Source: Planctomycetaceae bacterium UBA4732 (lineage in GTDB: Bacteria; Planctomycetota; Planctomycetia; Gemmatales; Gemmataceae). From it: a DNA stretch of 9,571 bases. Below, one piece after another: positions 1 through 8,000 of this stretch. The notes under the pieces were generated by a model. That model saw only the letters and a list, made by a program, of their open reading frames with translations, was not told the origin of the DNA and searched no databases. The position numbers and the translations under genes are program-made. Each line of letters starts with the position of its first letter. Positions within the stretch are counted from its first letter, which is position 1. Location of the stretch: positions 2,862 through 12,432 of the forward strand of contig DHJA01000133.1 of assembly GCA_002404095.1 (NCBI GenBank), in the 5' to 3' direction.

Positions 1-182
1 TGACCCATCAAAGTACGAGTGACGTTGCGCTAGTCTTACCCGTCCTACTCTATTGACGATTCAAAGAGCGAATCGTTCAAGCGATTTTTCGAGCGGCCCG
101 CTTGTTTTGGCGCGATGGCTGAAATGTCCTCTCCGAAGTATGGCATGGAATCCTACGCTTTACGAACAAGTCGGCGCCATAG

Positions 183-211
183 TTGTTTTGTCGCGTTCCG
201 CAAGCCATACT
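183..211 (+). promoter_or_regulatory. possible promoter for the histidine kinase gene
   Basis: A TTGTTT element (183-188) is followed by a 17-base spacer and CATACT (206-211), giving a predicted transcript start near 218 and a leader of about 46 bases. Each hexamer matches the sigma-70 consensus only partly, so this is a weak call. The remainder of bases 1-263 shows no gene I can support on either strand; a 17-codon open stretch in frame 3 (3-56) could be the tail of an upstream gene but is too short to judge. Confidence 0.3.
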
Positions 212-253
212 TACGGTGGGTTTCGCGCGCATCTTGGGTGACGGGGTTTCGCC

Positions 254-258
254 GGAGG
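254..258 (+). promoter_or_regulatory. Shine-Dalgarno site deciding the kinase start
   Basis: GGAGG ends five bases before ATG 264. It supports that start over the longer in-frame TTG start at 183. Confidence 0.7.
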
Positions 259-263
259 CGCCA

Positions 264-1376
264 ATGACACCGATTCCTTCTCAGCGCGATAGCGCCGCCG
301 GTTCTCGCAAATCCGCGCCGGCCGCCCGTATCGCCCACGTCTATCTCGACGTGCGCCGCAAGGTCATGCACTGCCTTAACGACGCCGCCCGCCAGCTCGT
401 CGCCGAAGGTGTGCCGTTTACCAGCCGCGACCTGGCCAAGCGACCCATCAAAACGCCAGCGGGCGAACTCGTGGATTCGGCGCAAATGCCGCTGCTCCGC
501 GCCTGGCGCGAGCGCGCCGCCGTCGAGGCCGTATTTGTCCTGCCCGACGGCGATGAGCGCTTCTGGCACCTGACCTGGCACGCCGCGCCGCTGTCCGATA
601 CTCAAGGCGAAGTGATCGGCGTACTGGGAACCCTGCGCGTGGCGCCGCCCGAGCCTGATTGGGGGCAGCTGGCCGGCTTGGCCCACGACCTGCGAACGCC
701 TTTGCAGTCGCTGCGCCTGCTGACGTTTATGTTGAGCAAATCCGCCCCGCCGGAATCCGCCGAGTCAGTGGAACGCCTGAGCGCCGCCGTGGAGCGCACC
801 CTCGCCATCGGCATGGACCTGCTAGAGTGGTGTCGCAGTCCCATGCAGGCCGGCCGGCCTGTCGCGCGAACGTGGTTCCCGCTGACGCCATTCGCGGCCG
901 CTCTGGTCGCCGAGCAGCTGCCCACAGCGGAGAAGAAAAGCATCGCCCTTCGCACCAATCTCACCGCGTCGCAGGGATGGGAGGTCCATTCCGACGCGAC
1001 GCGCCTGGGCCGGCTTTTGGCCAACCTACTGACTAACGCCGTCCACTACACCAAAGAAGGCGGCGTGGAGCTGAAGGCGTCGTGGCGAGACGACACGGAA
1101 GGCAAACGGCAAGGCATGAACTTAAGCGTGATCGACACCGGGCCGGGCATCACTCAGGAAGATCAGGAGTCGATATTCGAGCCGTTCCGCCGCGGCAAGG
1201 GCGGCAAGGAAAGCGACTCCAGCGGCAGCGGCGTCGGCTTGGCGGTGGTGGACCGTCTGGTGGAAGAGTTGGAGATGACGCTGGAGGTATTCAGCGAATA
1301 CGGCCACGGCAGTGCGTTCGAGTTAGTAATGCCGATGAAGTTTCTACGGCAGGCGACGGGTGAGCGGCCGGCGTGA
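264..1376 (+). CDS. soluble PAS-like sensor histidine kinase
   Basis: This is a 370-residue histidine kinase that would autophosphorylate and pass phosphate to a response regulator. All catalytic boxes are visible: H-box LAHDLRTPLQSL with phosphoacceptor H141; N-box with N254 and N258 in LLANLLTNAVHY; G1 box DTGPG at 291-295; F-box IFEPFRRG; and G2 box GSGVGL at 321-326. The N-terminal 25-130 or so resembles a PAS-type sensing fold (VLPDGDERFWHLTW... GEVIGVLGTLR), though this assignment is weaker. No membrane segment or signal peptide is seen, so it is probably cytoplasmic. I chose ATG 264 because GGAGG (254-258) lies five bases upstream; an in-frame TTG at 183 lacks such a site. No response regulator is encoded nearby, so it is an orphan here. 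The signal and partner are unknown. Confidence 0.9.
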   Translation: MTPIPSQRDSAAGSRKSAPAARIAHVYLDVRRKVMHCLNDAARQLVAEGVPFTSRDLAKRPIKTPAGELVDSAQMPLLRAWRERAAVEAVFVLPDGDERFWHLTWHAAPLSDTQGEVIGVLGTLRVAPPEPDWGQLAGLAHDLRTPLQSLRLLTFMLSKSAPPESAESVERLSAAVERTLAIGMDLLEWCRSPMQAGRPVARTWFPLTPFAAALVAEQLPTAEKKSIALRTNLTASQGWEVHSDATRLGRLLANLLTNAVHYTKEGGVELKASWRDDTEGKRQGMNLSVIDTGPGITQEDQESIFEPFRRGKGGKESDSSGSGVGLAVVDRLVEELEMTLEVFSEYGHGSAFELVMPMKFLRQATGERPA

Positions 1377-1385
1377 GCCTGAAGA

Positions 1386-1442
1386 GGGCGGGGAAACCCC
1401 GCCCCTACCAGCAACATCCGTAGGGGCGGGGTCTCCCCGCCC
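1386..1442. repeat. nested GC-rich palindrome (23-base arms)
   Basis: The arms 1386-1408 and 1420-1442 are inverted copies matching at 22 of 23 bases, separated by an 11-base loop (1409-1419). Each arm is itself a small hairpin: GGGCGGGG-AAA-CCCCGCCC on the left, with the equivalent GGCGGGG-TCT-CCCCGCC on the right. The element starts ten bases after the kinase stop codon, so its RNA could end or protect that transcript, but no U-run follows on either side. From memory, dispersed repeats of the form TAGGGGCGGG...CCCGCCCC are common in several environmental phyla, so it is probably a repetitive extragenic palindrome rather than a classic terminator. Confidence 0.8.
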
Positions 1443-1476
1443 CGCAACTTCGGCTACTTTGAATCCAGGGCTGACG

Positions 1477-1482
1477 TATAAT
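1477..1482 (+). promoter_or_regulatory. -10 box of the dehydrogenase operon
   Basis: A perfect TATAAT at 1477-1482 would place transcription start near 1489, with a leader of about 67 bases before E1-alpha. There is no convincing -35: TTGAAT (1459-1464) is only 12 bases away, and the hexamer at 17-base spacing is CTACTT. It may depend on an activator, or be a chance match, although the position directly downstream of the palindrome and upstream of the operon is sensible. Confidence 0.5.
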
Positions 1483-1543
1483 GTGAAAGTAGAGAGAAGT
1501 TCGCGGCCCACACCGCCGATCATCGTGGAGTCCACCGACTTCG

Positions 1544-1549
1544 AGGAGG
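1544..1549 (+). promoter_or_regulatory. consensus Shine-Dalgarno of E1-alpha
   Basis: A full AGGAGG lies six bases before ATG 1556. It is the strongest ribosome-binding site in the window and fixes the E1-alpha start. Confidence 0.85.
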
Positions 1550-1555
1550 AAGTGC

Positions 1556-2635
1556 ATGCCGAATAACGGCGAGGCGTATGGAGACGACGCGGTCGCACTT
1601 CTCGCACCCAAGGTCTTCAGCGGCAACGAATCGCTGTCCTGCGAACGCTGCCTGGAAATTCACCGCCTCATGGCGCGCAGCCGCGCCATGGAAGAGCGGA
1701 TGATTAAGATGAGCAAGTCCGGCCAGGGCTATTTCTGGATCGGCGGCCCCGGCGAGGAAGCCTTCAACGTCTGTCTCGGCCTGCAGATCAAAAAAGGCTG
1801 CGGCCCCGCCTTCGATTTTCTCCATTTCCACTACCGCAATAGCGCGACCCTCGTGGCGATGGGAATGCCCGTCATCGAGAGCCTCCGCCAAATGGCTATG
1901 ACGGCGACCGACGCGCATTCAATGGGACGCAACTTCGTCGGCCATTTCTCCGTCCGCGCTTGGAACGTCGTCACCGTCACATCGGTGATCGAAGTGCAAT
2001 ACGTGATGGCGCCGGGCACCGCCCTGGTGCAGAAGCGCTACGGCGGCGACGGCATCACCATCGTCACCGGCGGCGACGCCGGTACCGCTCAGGGAGATTT
2101 CGCCTCCTGTATGGTCTGGAGTACGCGGCCCGGAAATGAACTGCCGGTGCTGATGATCGTGACCAACAACGGCTACGGCATCTCCACGCCGGCGCGCAGC
2201 CAGCACGCCGAGAAACATATCATTGATCGCGGCAAGGCGTTCGGCATTCCAGGCGAAGTGGTGGACGGCAACGACCCGATCGCCAGTTGGCACGGCATCC
2301 GTCGGGCGATGGCCTACTGCCGTCGGGAGCGCCGTCCTTTTATGCTGGAGGCGATGGTTTCTCGGCTGCACGGTCACTCGTCGTCGAGCGGCGCCGCCTT
2401 GGTGAAGGATGAGCCGGACCCGTTGCCGTTGTTCGAGCGGAAGCTGATCGAGGCTGGCGTCCTCGACGCGGCCGCCGCCGAGCAGGTCCATGAAGACGCA
2501 TTGGCTGAGGTGGAAGCGGCGCTGGAAGAAGTTCTGCTCGAAGCCGCCCCTACGGCAGACGACATTTACAAGCATACTTATGCACCCAGCACGGTCGATG
2601 CGGTGTATCCAGAGGATTTCACGGGACTGCCCTGA
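1556..2635 (+). CDS. 2-oxoacid dehydrogenase complex E1 component, alpha subunit
   Basis: This 359-residue thiamine-diphosphate enzyme subunit would, with E1-beta, decarboxylate a 2-oxoacid and reductively acylate the lipoyl arm of E2. It has the E1-alpha layout: an N-terminal helix region (ARSRAMEERMIKMSKSGQG), the YFWIGGPGEEAF segment, and the cofactor-binding stretch from GGDAGTAQGD (172-181) to NNGYGISTP beginning at N204. The gap of about 30 residues between GD and NN is typical of the thiamine-diphosphate motif, but the usual GDG reads GDA here. The C-terminus ends YAPSTVDAVYPEDFTGLP. Motifs do not decide between pyruvate and branched-chain 2-oxoacids. The branched-chain type seems somewhat more likely because of the separate alpha and beta chains and the E2 nearby. 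E1-beta starts 21 bases after its stop, so the two are surely one operon. Confidence 0.9.
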   Translation: MPNNGEAYGDDAVALLAPKVFSGNESLSCERCLEIHRLMARSRAMEERMIKMSKSGQGYFWIGGPGEEAFNVCLGLQIKKGCGPAFDFLHFHYRNSATLVAMGMPVIESLRQMAMTATDAHSMGRNFVGHFSVRAWNVVTVTSVIEVQYVMAPGTALVQKRYGGDGITIVTGGDAGTAQGDFASCMVWSTRPGNELPVLMIVTNNGYGISTPARSQHAEKHIIDRGKAFGIPGEVVDGNDPIASWHGIRRAMAYCRRERRPFMLEAMVSRLHGHSSSSGAALVKDEPDPLPLFERKLIEAGVLDAAAAEQVHEDALAEVEAALEEVLLEAAPTADDIYKHTYAPSTVDAVYPEDFTGLP

Positions 2636-2656
2636 TTCCATCTGCCTTGTCCGAAT

Positions 2657-3721
2657 ATGCCTATGGCCACCCTCGTTCAAGCCGTTCGCCTCGCCCTCCA
2701 CTACGGCGAGGAACACCTCGGCGTCACCGACGTTTTCGGCGAGGACGTCGGCCCGCCGCTGGGCGGCGTCTTCACCGCGACCCAGGGCTTGAAAACCGCC
2801 TGGAATTCGCCGCTCGACGAGCGCGGCATTATCGGCACGGCGATGGGCATCGCTTACGCCGGCGGCCGGCCCGTCGCGGAAATCCAATTCTGCGATTACG
2901 GCTTCAATATAATTGACCTCCTTAAGGTGGCCGGTAATCAGCGCTGGTCCGGCGCCGGCCAGTATGGGTTGCCGATGGTGGTGATGACGCCGAGCGGGTC
3001 CGGCATCCGCGGCAGTCTTTACCATTCCCATTCCTTCGAGAGTTGGGCCAGCCGGCTGGCGGGCTGGAAAATCATAATGCCGAGCAACGCCCTCGACGCC
3101 TACGGCTTGATGTTATCCGCCATTGCCGATCCGAATCCGGTGTTGGTGTTGCTGCCCAAGGCATTGCTGCGCGTGCGCGGCGAACAAAAAATCCCCGGCG
3201 AACCCGACGACGAGAAGGAACTTGCGTCGCTCATCGACGCGCCGGTCGGCGACCGCAGGGAGTGGCGCGCACGCTGGCCGGACGTTCAGCCGTATTTCGT
3301 TCCCCTGGGCGTCGCCTCCCTGGCGCGGGAGGGCGACGACGCCACGGTCGTCAGTTATGGCCGGATGCTGCCGTTGTGTGTGCAAGCTGCAGACGAACTG
3401 GCCACGGAGACGGGCAAGCACTACGACCTATTGGATCTTCGCAGTATCTTTCCCTACGACTGGAAGGCGATCAGCGCCAGCGTTCGCAAAACGGGCCGAC
3501 TGGTGATCGTCAACGAGGACACCGAAGTGACAAACTTCGGCGAACATTTGCTGCGGCGAGTGATCGATGAACACTTTTATGATCTGCTAACGCGGCCTCG
3601 TTTCCTGGCGGGCAAGCACGTCCCCGGCATCGGCTTAAATCAGGTCTACGAGCAGAACAGCGTACCGCAGTTGGCGGACGTGAAAGAAGCGATGCGAGCC
3701 GTAGCGGCGGAGAAGGCATAA
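2657..3721 (+). CDS. 2-oxoacid dehydrogenase complex E1 component, beta subunit
   Basis: This 354-residue transketolase-type subunit completes the E1 active site with the preceding alpha chain. Recognisable E1-beta stretches are VFGEDVGPPLGGVFTATQGL, ERGIIGTAMGIAYAGGRPVAEIQF, the YHSHSFESW loop, IIMPSNALDAYGLM, then the C-terminal transketolase domain with LLDLRSIFPYD and VNEDTEVTNFGEHL. Between PKALLR (167-172) and VPLG (215-218) lie about 42 charged residues, longer than the short link I expect in classic E1-beta chains. The start is uncertain: ATG 2657 and ATG 2663 are both in frame, neither has a clear Shine-Dalgarno, and the second gives the more typical MATLVQAVRLAL start. Translation may be coupled to E1-alpha, 21 bases upstream. 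Confidence 0.9.
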   Translation: MPMATLVQAVRLALHYGEEHLGVTDVFGEDVGPPLGGVFTATQGLKTAWNSPLDERGIIGTAMGIAYAGGRPVAEIQFCDYGFNIIDLLKVAGNQRWSGAGQYGLPMVVMTPSGSGIRGSLYHSHSFESWASRLAGWKIIMPSNALDAYGLMLSAIADPNPVLVLLPKALLRVRGEQKIPGEPDDEKELASLIDAPVGDRREWRARWPDVQPYFVPLGVASLAREGDDATVVSYGRMLPLCVQAADELATETGKHYDLLDLRSIFPYDWKAISASVRKTGRLVIVNEDTEVTNFGEHLLRRVIDEHFYDLLTRPRFLAGKHVPGIGLNQVYEQNSVPQLADVKEAMRAVAAEKA

Positions 3722-3725
3722 ATTA

Positions 3726-3817
3726 TTAACCACAAAGAACACAAAGAACACAAAGAAGAAAGACAAATGCTTAATTCCTTCGCATTCCTTTGTGATCTTT
3801 GTGTTCTTTGTGGTTAA
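3726..3817. repeat. inverted repeat with triple CACAAAGAA arm
   Basis: The left arm 3726-3757 and right arm 3786-3817 are inverted copies matching at 30 of 32 bases around a 28-base loop. After TTAAC the left arm is exactly three tandem copies of CACAAAGAA (3731-3757); the right arm has two substitutions in the same pattern. The element is AT-rich in GC-rich surroundings and fills nearly the whole gap between E1-beta and E2, ending just before the E2 ribosome-binding site. Repeats of the form CACAAAGAACACAAAG are, from memory, dispersed in many environmental bacterial genomes, so this is probably a mobile palindromic repeat. Its RNA would form a long hairpin that could alter E2 expression relative to E1. 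Confidence 0.85.
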
Positions 3818-3835
3818 TTCTCTGAGGGTTGGACC

Positions 3836-5026
3836 GTGGACTTCGCGTTACCCGAGATCGGCGAGGGCGTCTACGAGGCCGAGTTGACCGCCTGGTCGGT
3901 CCACGTCGGCGACGCGGTGAAGCGCGGCCAGGAGATTATGGAGATTATGACCGATAAGGCCGCGATGGAAGTGCCTGCCCCCTTCAACGGCGTGATCTCC
4001 GCTCTCCATGCCGAGCCGGGTCAGAAAATCAAAGTCGGCGATATTGTCCTTACCTATTCCGGCGCCGAGCAGCCCGCCGCGGCGAAGACGGCCGCGACAG
4101 GCAGGCCGGCGAAGCCGGTGACGTCCAACGGGCCGGCCGCTATTAATCCGATGAAACGCCTGCCGGTCAAAGCGGCGCCGTCGGTACGCCAGATGGCCCG
4201 CAAACTAGGCGTTGATCTGGCGGGGGTTCATGGCAGCGGCCCCGAGGGACGCATCCTGATTGAAGACCTGGCCTCGCGCATTCAGGCGCCGGTCGCGCGA
4301 TCTCCTGACTACGGCACGCCCGGCACGCGCGTCAAGTTACGCGGTCTGCGGCGGAAGATCGCCGAGCATATGGTGATCGCCAAGCGCGCCATCCCGCATT
4401 ACAGCTACATTGACGAGTGTGATGTGACGGAATTGGTTAGGCTGCGCGATAACCTCAAGGCAGCCTACGCCCGCGCCGGCGCCAAGCTCACCTACCTCGC
4501 CTTTATCGTCAAGGCGGTCGTCCACGCCCTCAAAGAAGTGCCCCTGGTCAACGCCAGCCTTGATGAAGCGACAAATGAGATCGTGTTTCACGACTGTTAC
4601 AACATTGGCATTGCCGTGTCCACGCCGGGCGGGTTGATCGTGCCGGTAATCCGCGACGCCGACAAGCGCGACCTAGGCGGCGTCGCCCGTGAAATTGAAC
4701 GCCTGAGTAACGAGGCCCGCGCCGGCAAACAACGGCTGGACGACCTACGCGGAGGCACTTTCAGCGTCACGTCATTGGGCAACGTCGGCGGCCTGATTTC
4801 CACGCCGATCATCAACCACCCGGAGGTCGGCATTCTGGGCGTCGGTCGGATCAGCAAGCGGCCGGTGTTCGACGCCAACGGCCAGGTGCGGCCGGCCGAC
4901 ATCGTTTATCTGTCGCTGTCCTTCGACCATCGCGTCGTCGATGGGGCCGTCGGCGCCGCGTTCGCCAACGCCGTCATCGGCCGATTGCGGAACCCGGCGC
5001 TGCTATTGCTGCCGGAGAAATTGTGA
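3836..5026 (+). CDS. 2-oxoacid dehydrogenase complex E2, dihydrolipoamide acyltransferase
   Basis: This 396-residue E2 transfers the acyl group from its lipoyl arm to coenzyme A and forms the core of the complex. Domain order is clear: one lipoyl domain (1-77) with the lipoylated lysine K41 in IMTDKAAMEVP; an Ala/Pro linker (78-112); a peripheral-subunit-binding domain (about 113-147, VRQMARKLGVDLAGVHGSGPEGRI) that docks E1 or E3; and a catalytic domain (about 163-396) with SFDHRVVDG carrying catalytic H365 and D369. IGIAVSTPGGLIVPVIRDAD is also typical. The start is GTG 3836, preceded by GAGGG (3824-3828) at seven bases. It is full length for a single-lipoyl E2. It follows E1-beta after a palindromic repeat. 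No E3 gene is present in the window. Confidence 0.93.
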   Translation: MDFALPEIGEGVYEAELTAWSVHVGDAVKRGQEIMEIMTDKAAMEVPAPFNGVISALHAEPGQKIKVGDIVLTYSGAEQPAAAKTAATGRPAKPVTSNGPAAINPMKRLPVKAAPSVRQMARKLGVDLAGVHGSGPEGRILIEDLASRIQAPVARSPDYGTPGTRVKLRGLRRKIAEHMVIAKRAIPHYSYIDECDVTELVRLRDNLKAAYARAGAKLTYLAFIVKAVVHALKEVPLVNASLDEATNEIVFHDCYNIGIAVSTPGGLIVPVIRDADKRDLGGVAREIERLSNEARAGKQRLDDLRGGTFSVTSLGNVGGLISTPIINHPEVGILGVGRISKRPVFDANGQVRPADIVYLSLSFDHRVVDGAVGAAFANAVIGRLRNPALLLLPEKL

Positions 5027-5068
5027 CAAGATTGTTTAGCCGCGACCCGAAGGGGAGCGCGTGAGACT

Positions 5069-8000
5069 ATGACGGTACACATACTATGCGGCCCCGCCCG
5101 GAGTGGCAAAACGGCGCGGATGCTGAAACGCCTCCGCGAGCGCGCAGCCGAGGCGCCCGGAAGCGTCCTCTGGTTGGCGCCAACCGGGCGCGCCGTGGAG
5201 GCGCTGCGCGGTCGCCTGCTTAACGAGGCGTCCATCCCTGGCCGGCCTCGGCTGCACACTTTTCACGAAATGCTGCAAGAGATTGTCCGTGCCAACGACC
5301 CCGCGGCGCGACTGCTTTCTGGGGTGCAGCGCCGTCTGCTGACGGAAGACCTCGTCGCCGGCCTTGCCGCCGACGGCCGGCTCGCGCACTTCGCCGGCGT
5401 CGCCGACACGCACGGCTTCACCGATGGCGTCCTCGGCCTCCTCGCCGATCTTCAGCGAAACGCCGTGCCCGTTGAGCGATTTGAGGAGGCGACGGCCTCT
5501 GCCGGCCCAAAAGAACGCCAGTGCGCCCACCTTTACGCCCAATACCAGGGGGAATTACGACGCCAGCATCTTCACGACGCGGACGGCGTCGCCGCCCGCG
5601 CCGGCGACCTTTTGCGCGAGGGGCTGCGGCAACCGTTCGCCGAGGTCCGAGCCATGTTCGTAGACGGCTTCGGCGACTTCACGCGGCCGCAGCATGATAT
5701 TCTGGAATTGCTATCCGAATGGGTGGAAGAGCTGTGGATCGTCCTGCCAGACGAAGAAAGCGGCCAACGGGCGGACCTCTTCGCGCGGCCGCGCGCCACG
5801 ATGGAACGATTGCGGAAACTGCGGCCGGAAGTCGAATGGTTGACGAGCGCGGACGTGGATCGCCCCGCCGGGTTAACGCACCTCGAACGCCAGATATTTA
5901 ACCCAATTCGCACCCTCCAACGCGCCGAAGACTCGACCGGCGTTTCGCGGATTGAAGCGCCGGGCGTCCTCGGCGAAGTTCGGCTGGTTGTCCGACGGAT
6001 CAAGAAACTGCTGCGAGACGGCGTCGGGGCCGATGACGTATTAGTCGTCCTGCGCGATGTATCCCCCTATGCGGATATCTTAACAGAGGTATTCGACGAA
6101 TACGCCGTGCCGGTGGAGGTCGATGGAACCGAGCAGTTGACGCGCAATCCAGCGATCTCGGTACTATTGCGAGCGTTGCGTCTGCCGGACGACGATTGGC
6201 CGTTCGCGGGCGTGACGGCCCTGCTGCGCAATACCTATTTCCGTCCGCTTTGGCCGGAGGCGACGGATCGATCCGACATGGCGCAGCGGGCCGAAATGTT
6301 ATTGCGCTTGCTGGGTGAGCCGCGCGGCCGCCACGCCTATCTGACGGCGATCACGGCCTGGGCGGAGAAACAGGAGCCGGGCCTGGAAGACGAGCAGGCC
6401 GAAGAGTCGTTGCGGCGCCGCAAGCATGAACTGGCAAAGGAATGCGCTCCGTTCCTCCAGCGATTCTTCCAAGTATGGGAGGCCGCTCCGGCCAAGGCGC
6501 CGCTCGCCGAGCATTTGGCTTGGCTGCGCTTATTCGCGCATGACGTGGGCGTTACACGAGAGGCGGAGGAAGACGATCGCGACGCGGCCGCCCTCGATCA
6601 GCTATGGCGGGAGGTCGGTCATTGGCTCGAGCGCGAAGAGCGGCGCCACGGCCCCGGTGGACGCACGTTGGATCGCAAGACCTTCCTGCGTCGTCTGACG
6701 GCTCTGGCCGCGGAGTCCAGCCTTCCGCGGTCGCCGGCCGGCCCGGGGCGCGTGCGCGTCCTATCCGCCAACCAAGCGCGACATCTCGAAGCCGATTACG
6801 TTTTCATCCTGGGCCTGGGCGAACGCAGCTTCCCGCGCCTGACGCCGCCGCTTTCGCTCTTTGACGACCAGGAGCGACAGATATTACAGAGCGCTGATAT
6901 AGACTTCGGCGCCGGCGACCTGTTGCCCGAGGAAATGTTGCTGTTTTATCAGGTCGCATCGCGGGCGCGCCGGGAATTGATACTCAGTTACCCGGCCGTG
7001 GACCAACGCGGACAGGAATTGTTGCCGAGTTCGTTTTTGTTGGCCGTGCGCGCTTGTTTACATCCCGATGCGTTTAAGGGGAAAGTGGAACAGCGGCGGA
7101 TGTTGATCCAGGGGATCGACGACGAACCGCTATCCGCGGCGGAAATCCGCGTTCGCGCGGCCAAAAACTATAAGGCAGGCGGCCTCGACGACCCCGCTCT
7201 TCCCACTGATTTACGGGCGAACTTACAGGACGCGGGCAAGCTATTCGAGAATCGCTTTGAGAGCAAATACCACAATGCCTACGATGGCCTGTTGCGCAAC
7301 CCGGCGGTGGTCGGCGAGCTAACCTCCATATTCGGCCCAGAGCGCATATTCAGTCCGACGGCCCTTGAAGAGTACATTTCCTGTCCGTTTAAGTTTTTTC
7401 TGCATCACGTTCTTCATCTTGAACCGCTGGAAGAACCGAGCGAGGAAATCGAGGTCACGCGCCGTGGCCAAGCGTACCACCGTGCGATGGCCCGACTTCA
7501 CCGCAAGCTAAAGGCGTCCGGCGTTCACGGTCCGACCGACGCCGTAACGCAAGACGTGACGCGCGAGATGACGGAGGCGGTCGAGGAGGACGTGCGCCGC
7601 GCCCCGAGTCCGGCGGCGAAGGAGCTATGGCGGTTGGAAGGTCGGCGCCTGGTGCGCACGGCAGAACGCTACGTTGCGCAGTGGCGTAAGTTTCTCAAGC
7701 CGTGGTTGGAGCGCGGCGTTTCGCCGCAACCCGACCTATTTGAAGCGGACTTCGGCCTGCCGACGGCCGACGGGTCGCCGCCGGTAGGCCCGTTGGTGGT
7801 GCGCATCGACGACGTGGAGGTGCGCGTGAGCGGCCGCATCGACCGCGTGGACTTGGTCGAGCTGGACGACGGCGTCGGCTTCTGGATTATCGACTACAAG
7901 ACGGGGCGTTCCGGCCACTACACCGGCAAGGCTTTATCGGAGTATAGCCGTCTGCAATTGACGTTATACGCCTTGGCCGTGGAGGAAGTATTGTTGGCGG

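Noticed and set aside
71..89. Possible terminator AATCG-loop-CGATT followed by TTT
   Set aside because: The stem is only five base pairs with a three-base T-run, easily due to chance; no gene end upstream is supported.
53..241. 62-codon + strand open frame beginning at TTG 53
   Set aside because: No ribosome-binding site or conserved sequence, composition like shadow frames, and it overlaps the kinase leader.
183..263. Longer kinase start at TTG 183
   Set aside because: No Shine-Dalgarno there, while ATG 264 has GGAGG at ideal spacing; the TTG also overlaps a promoter-like element.
153..686. A 177-codon minus-strand frame overlapping the kinase gene
   Set aside because: It lies opposite the conserved kinase sequence and has no recognisable motif or ribosome-binding site that I could support.
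1919..3031. A 370-codon open frame on the minus strand across E1-alpha and E1-beta
   Set aside because: It is antisense to two genes with unmistakable enzyme motifs; its product is His/Arg-rich without domains. High GC with codon bias explains the long antisense frame.
3731..3757. Direct repeats as a possible CRISPR
   Set aside because: The nine-base units are contiguous with no spacers and are part of an inverted repeat.
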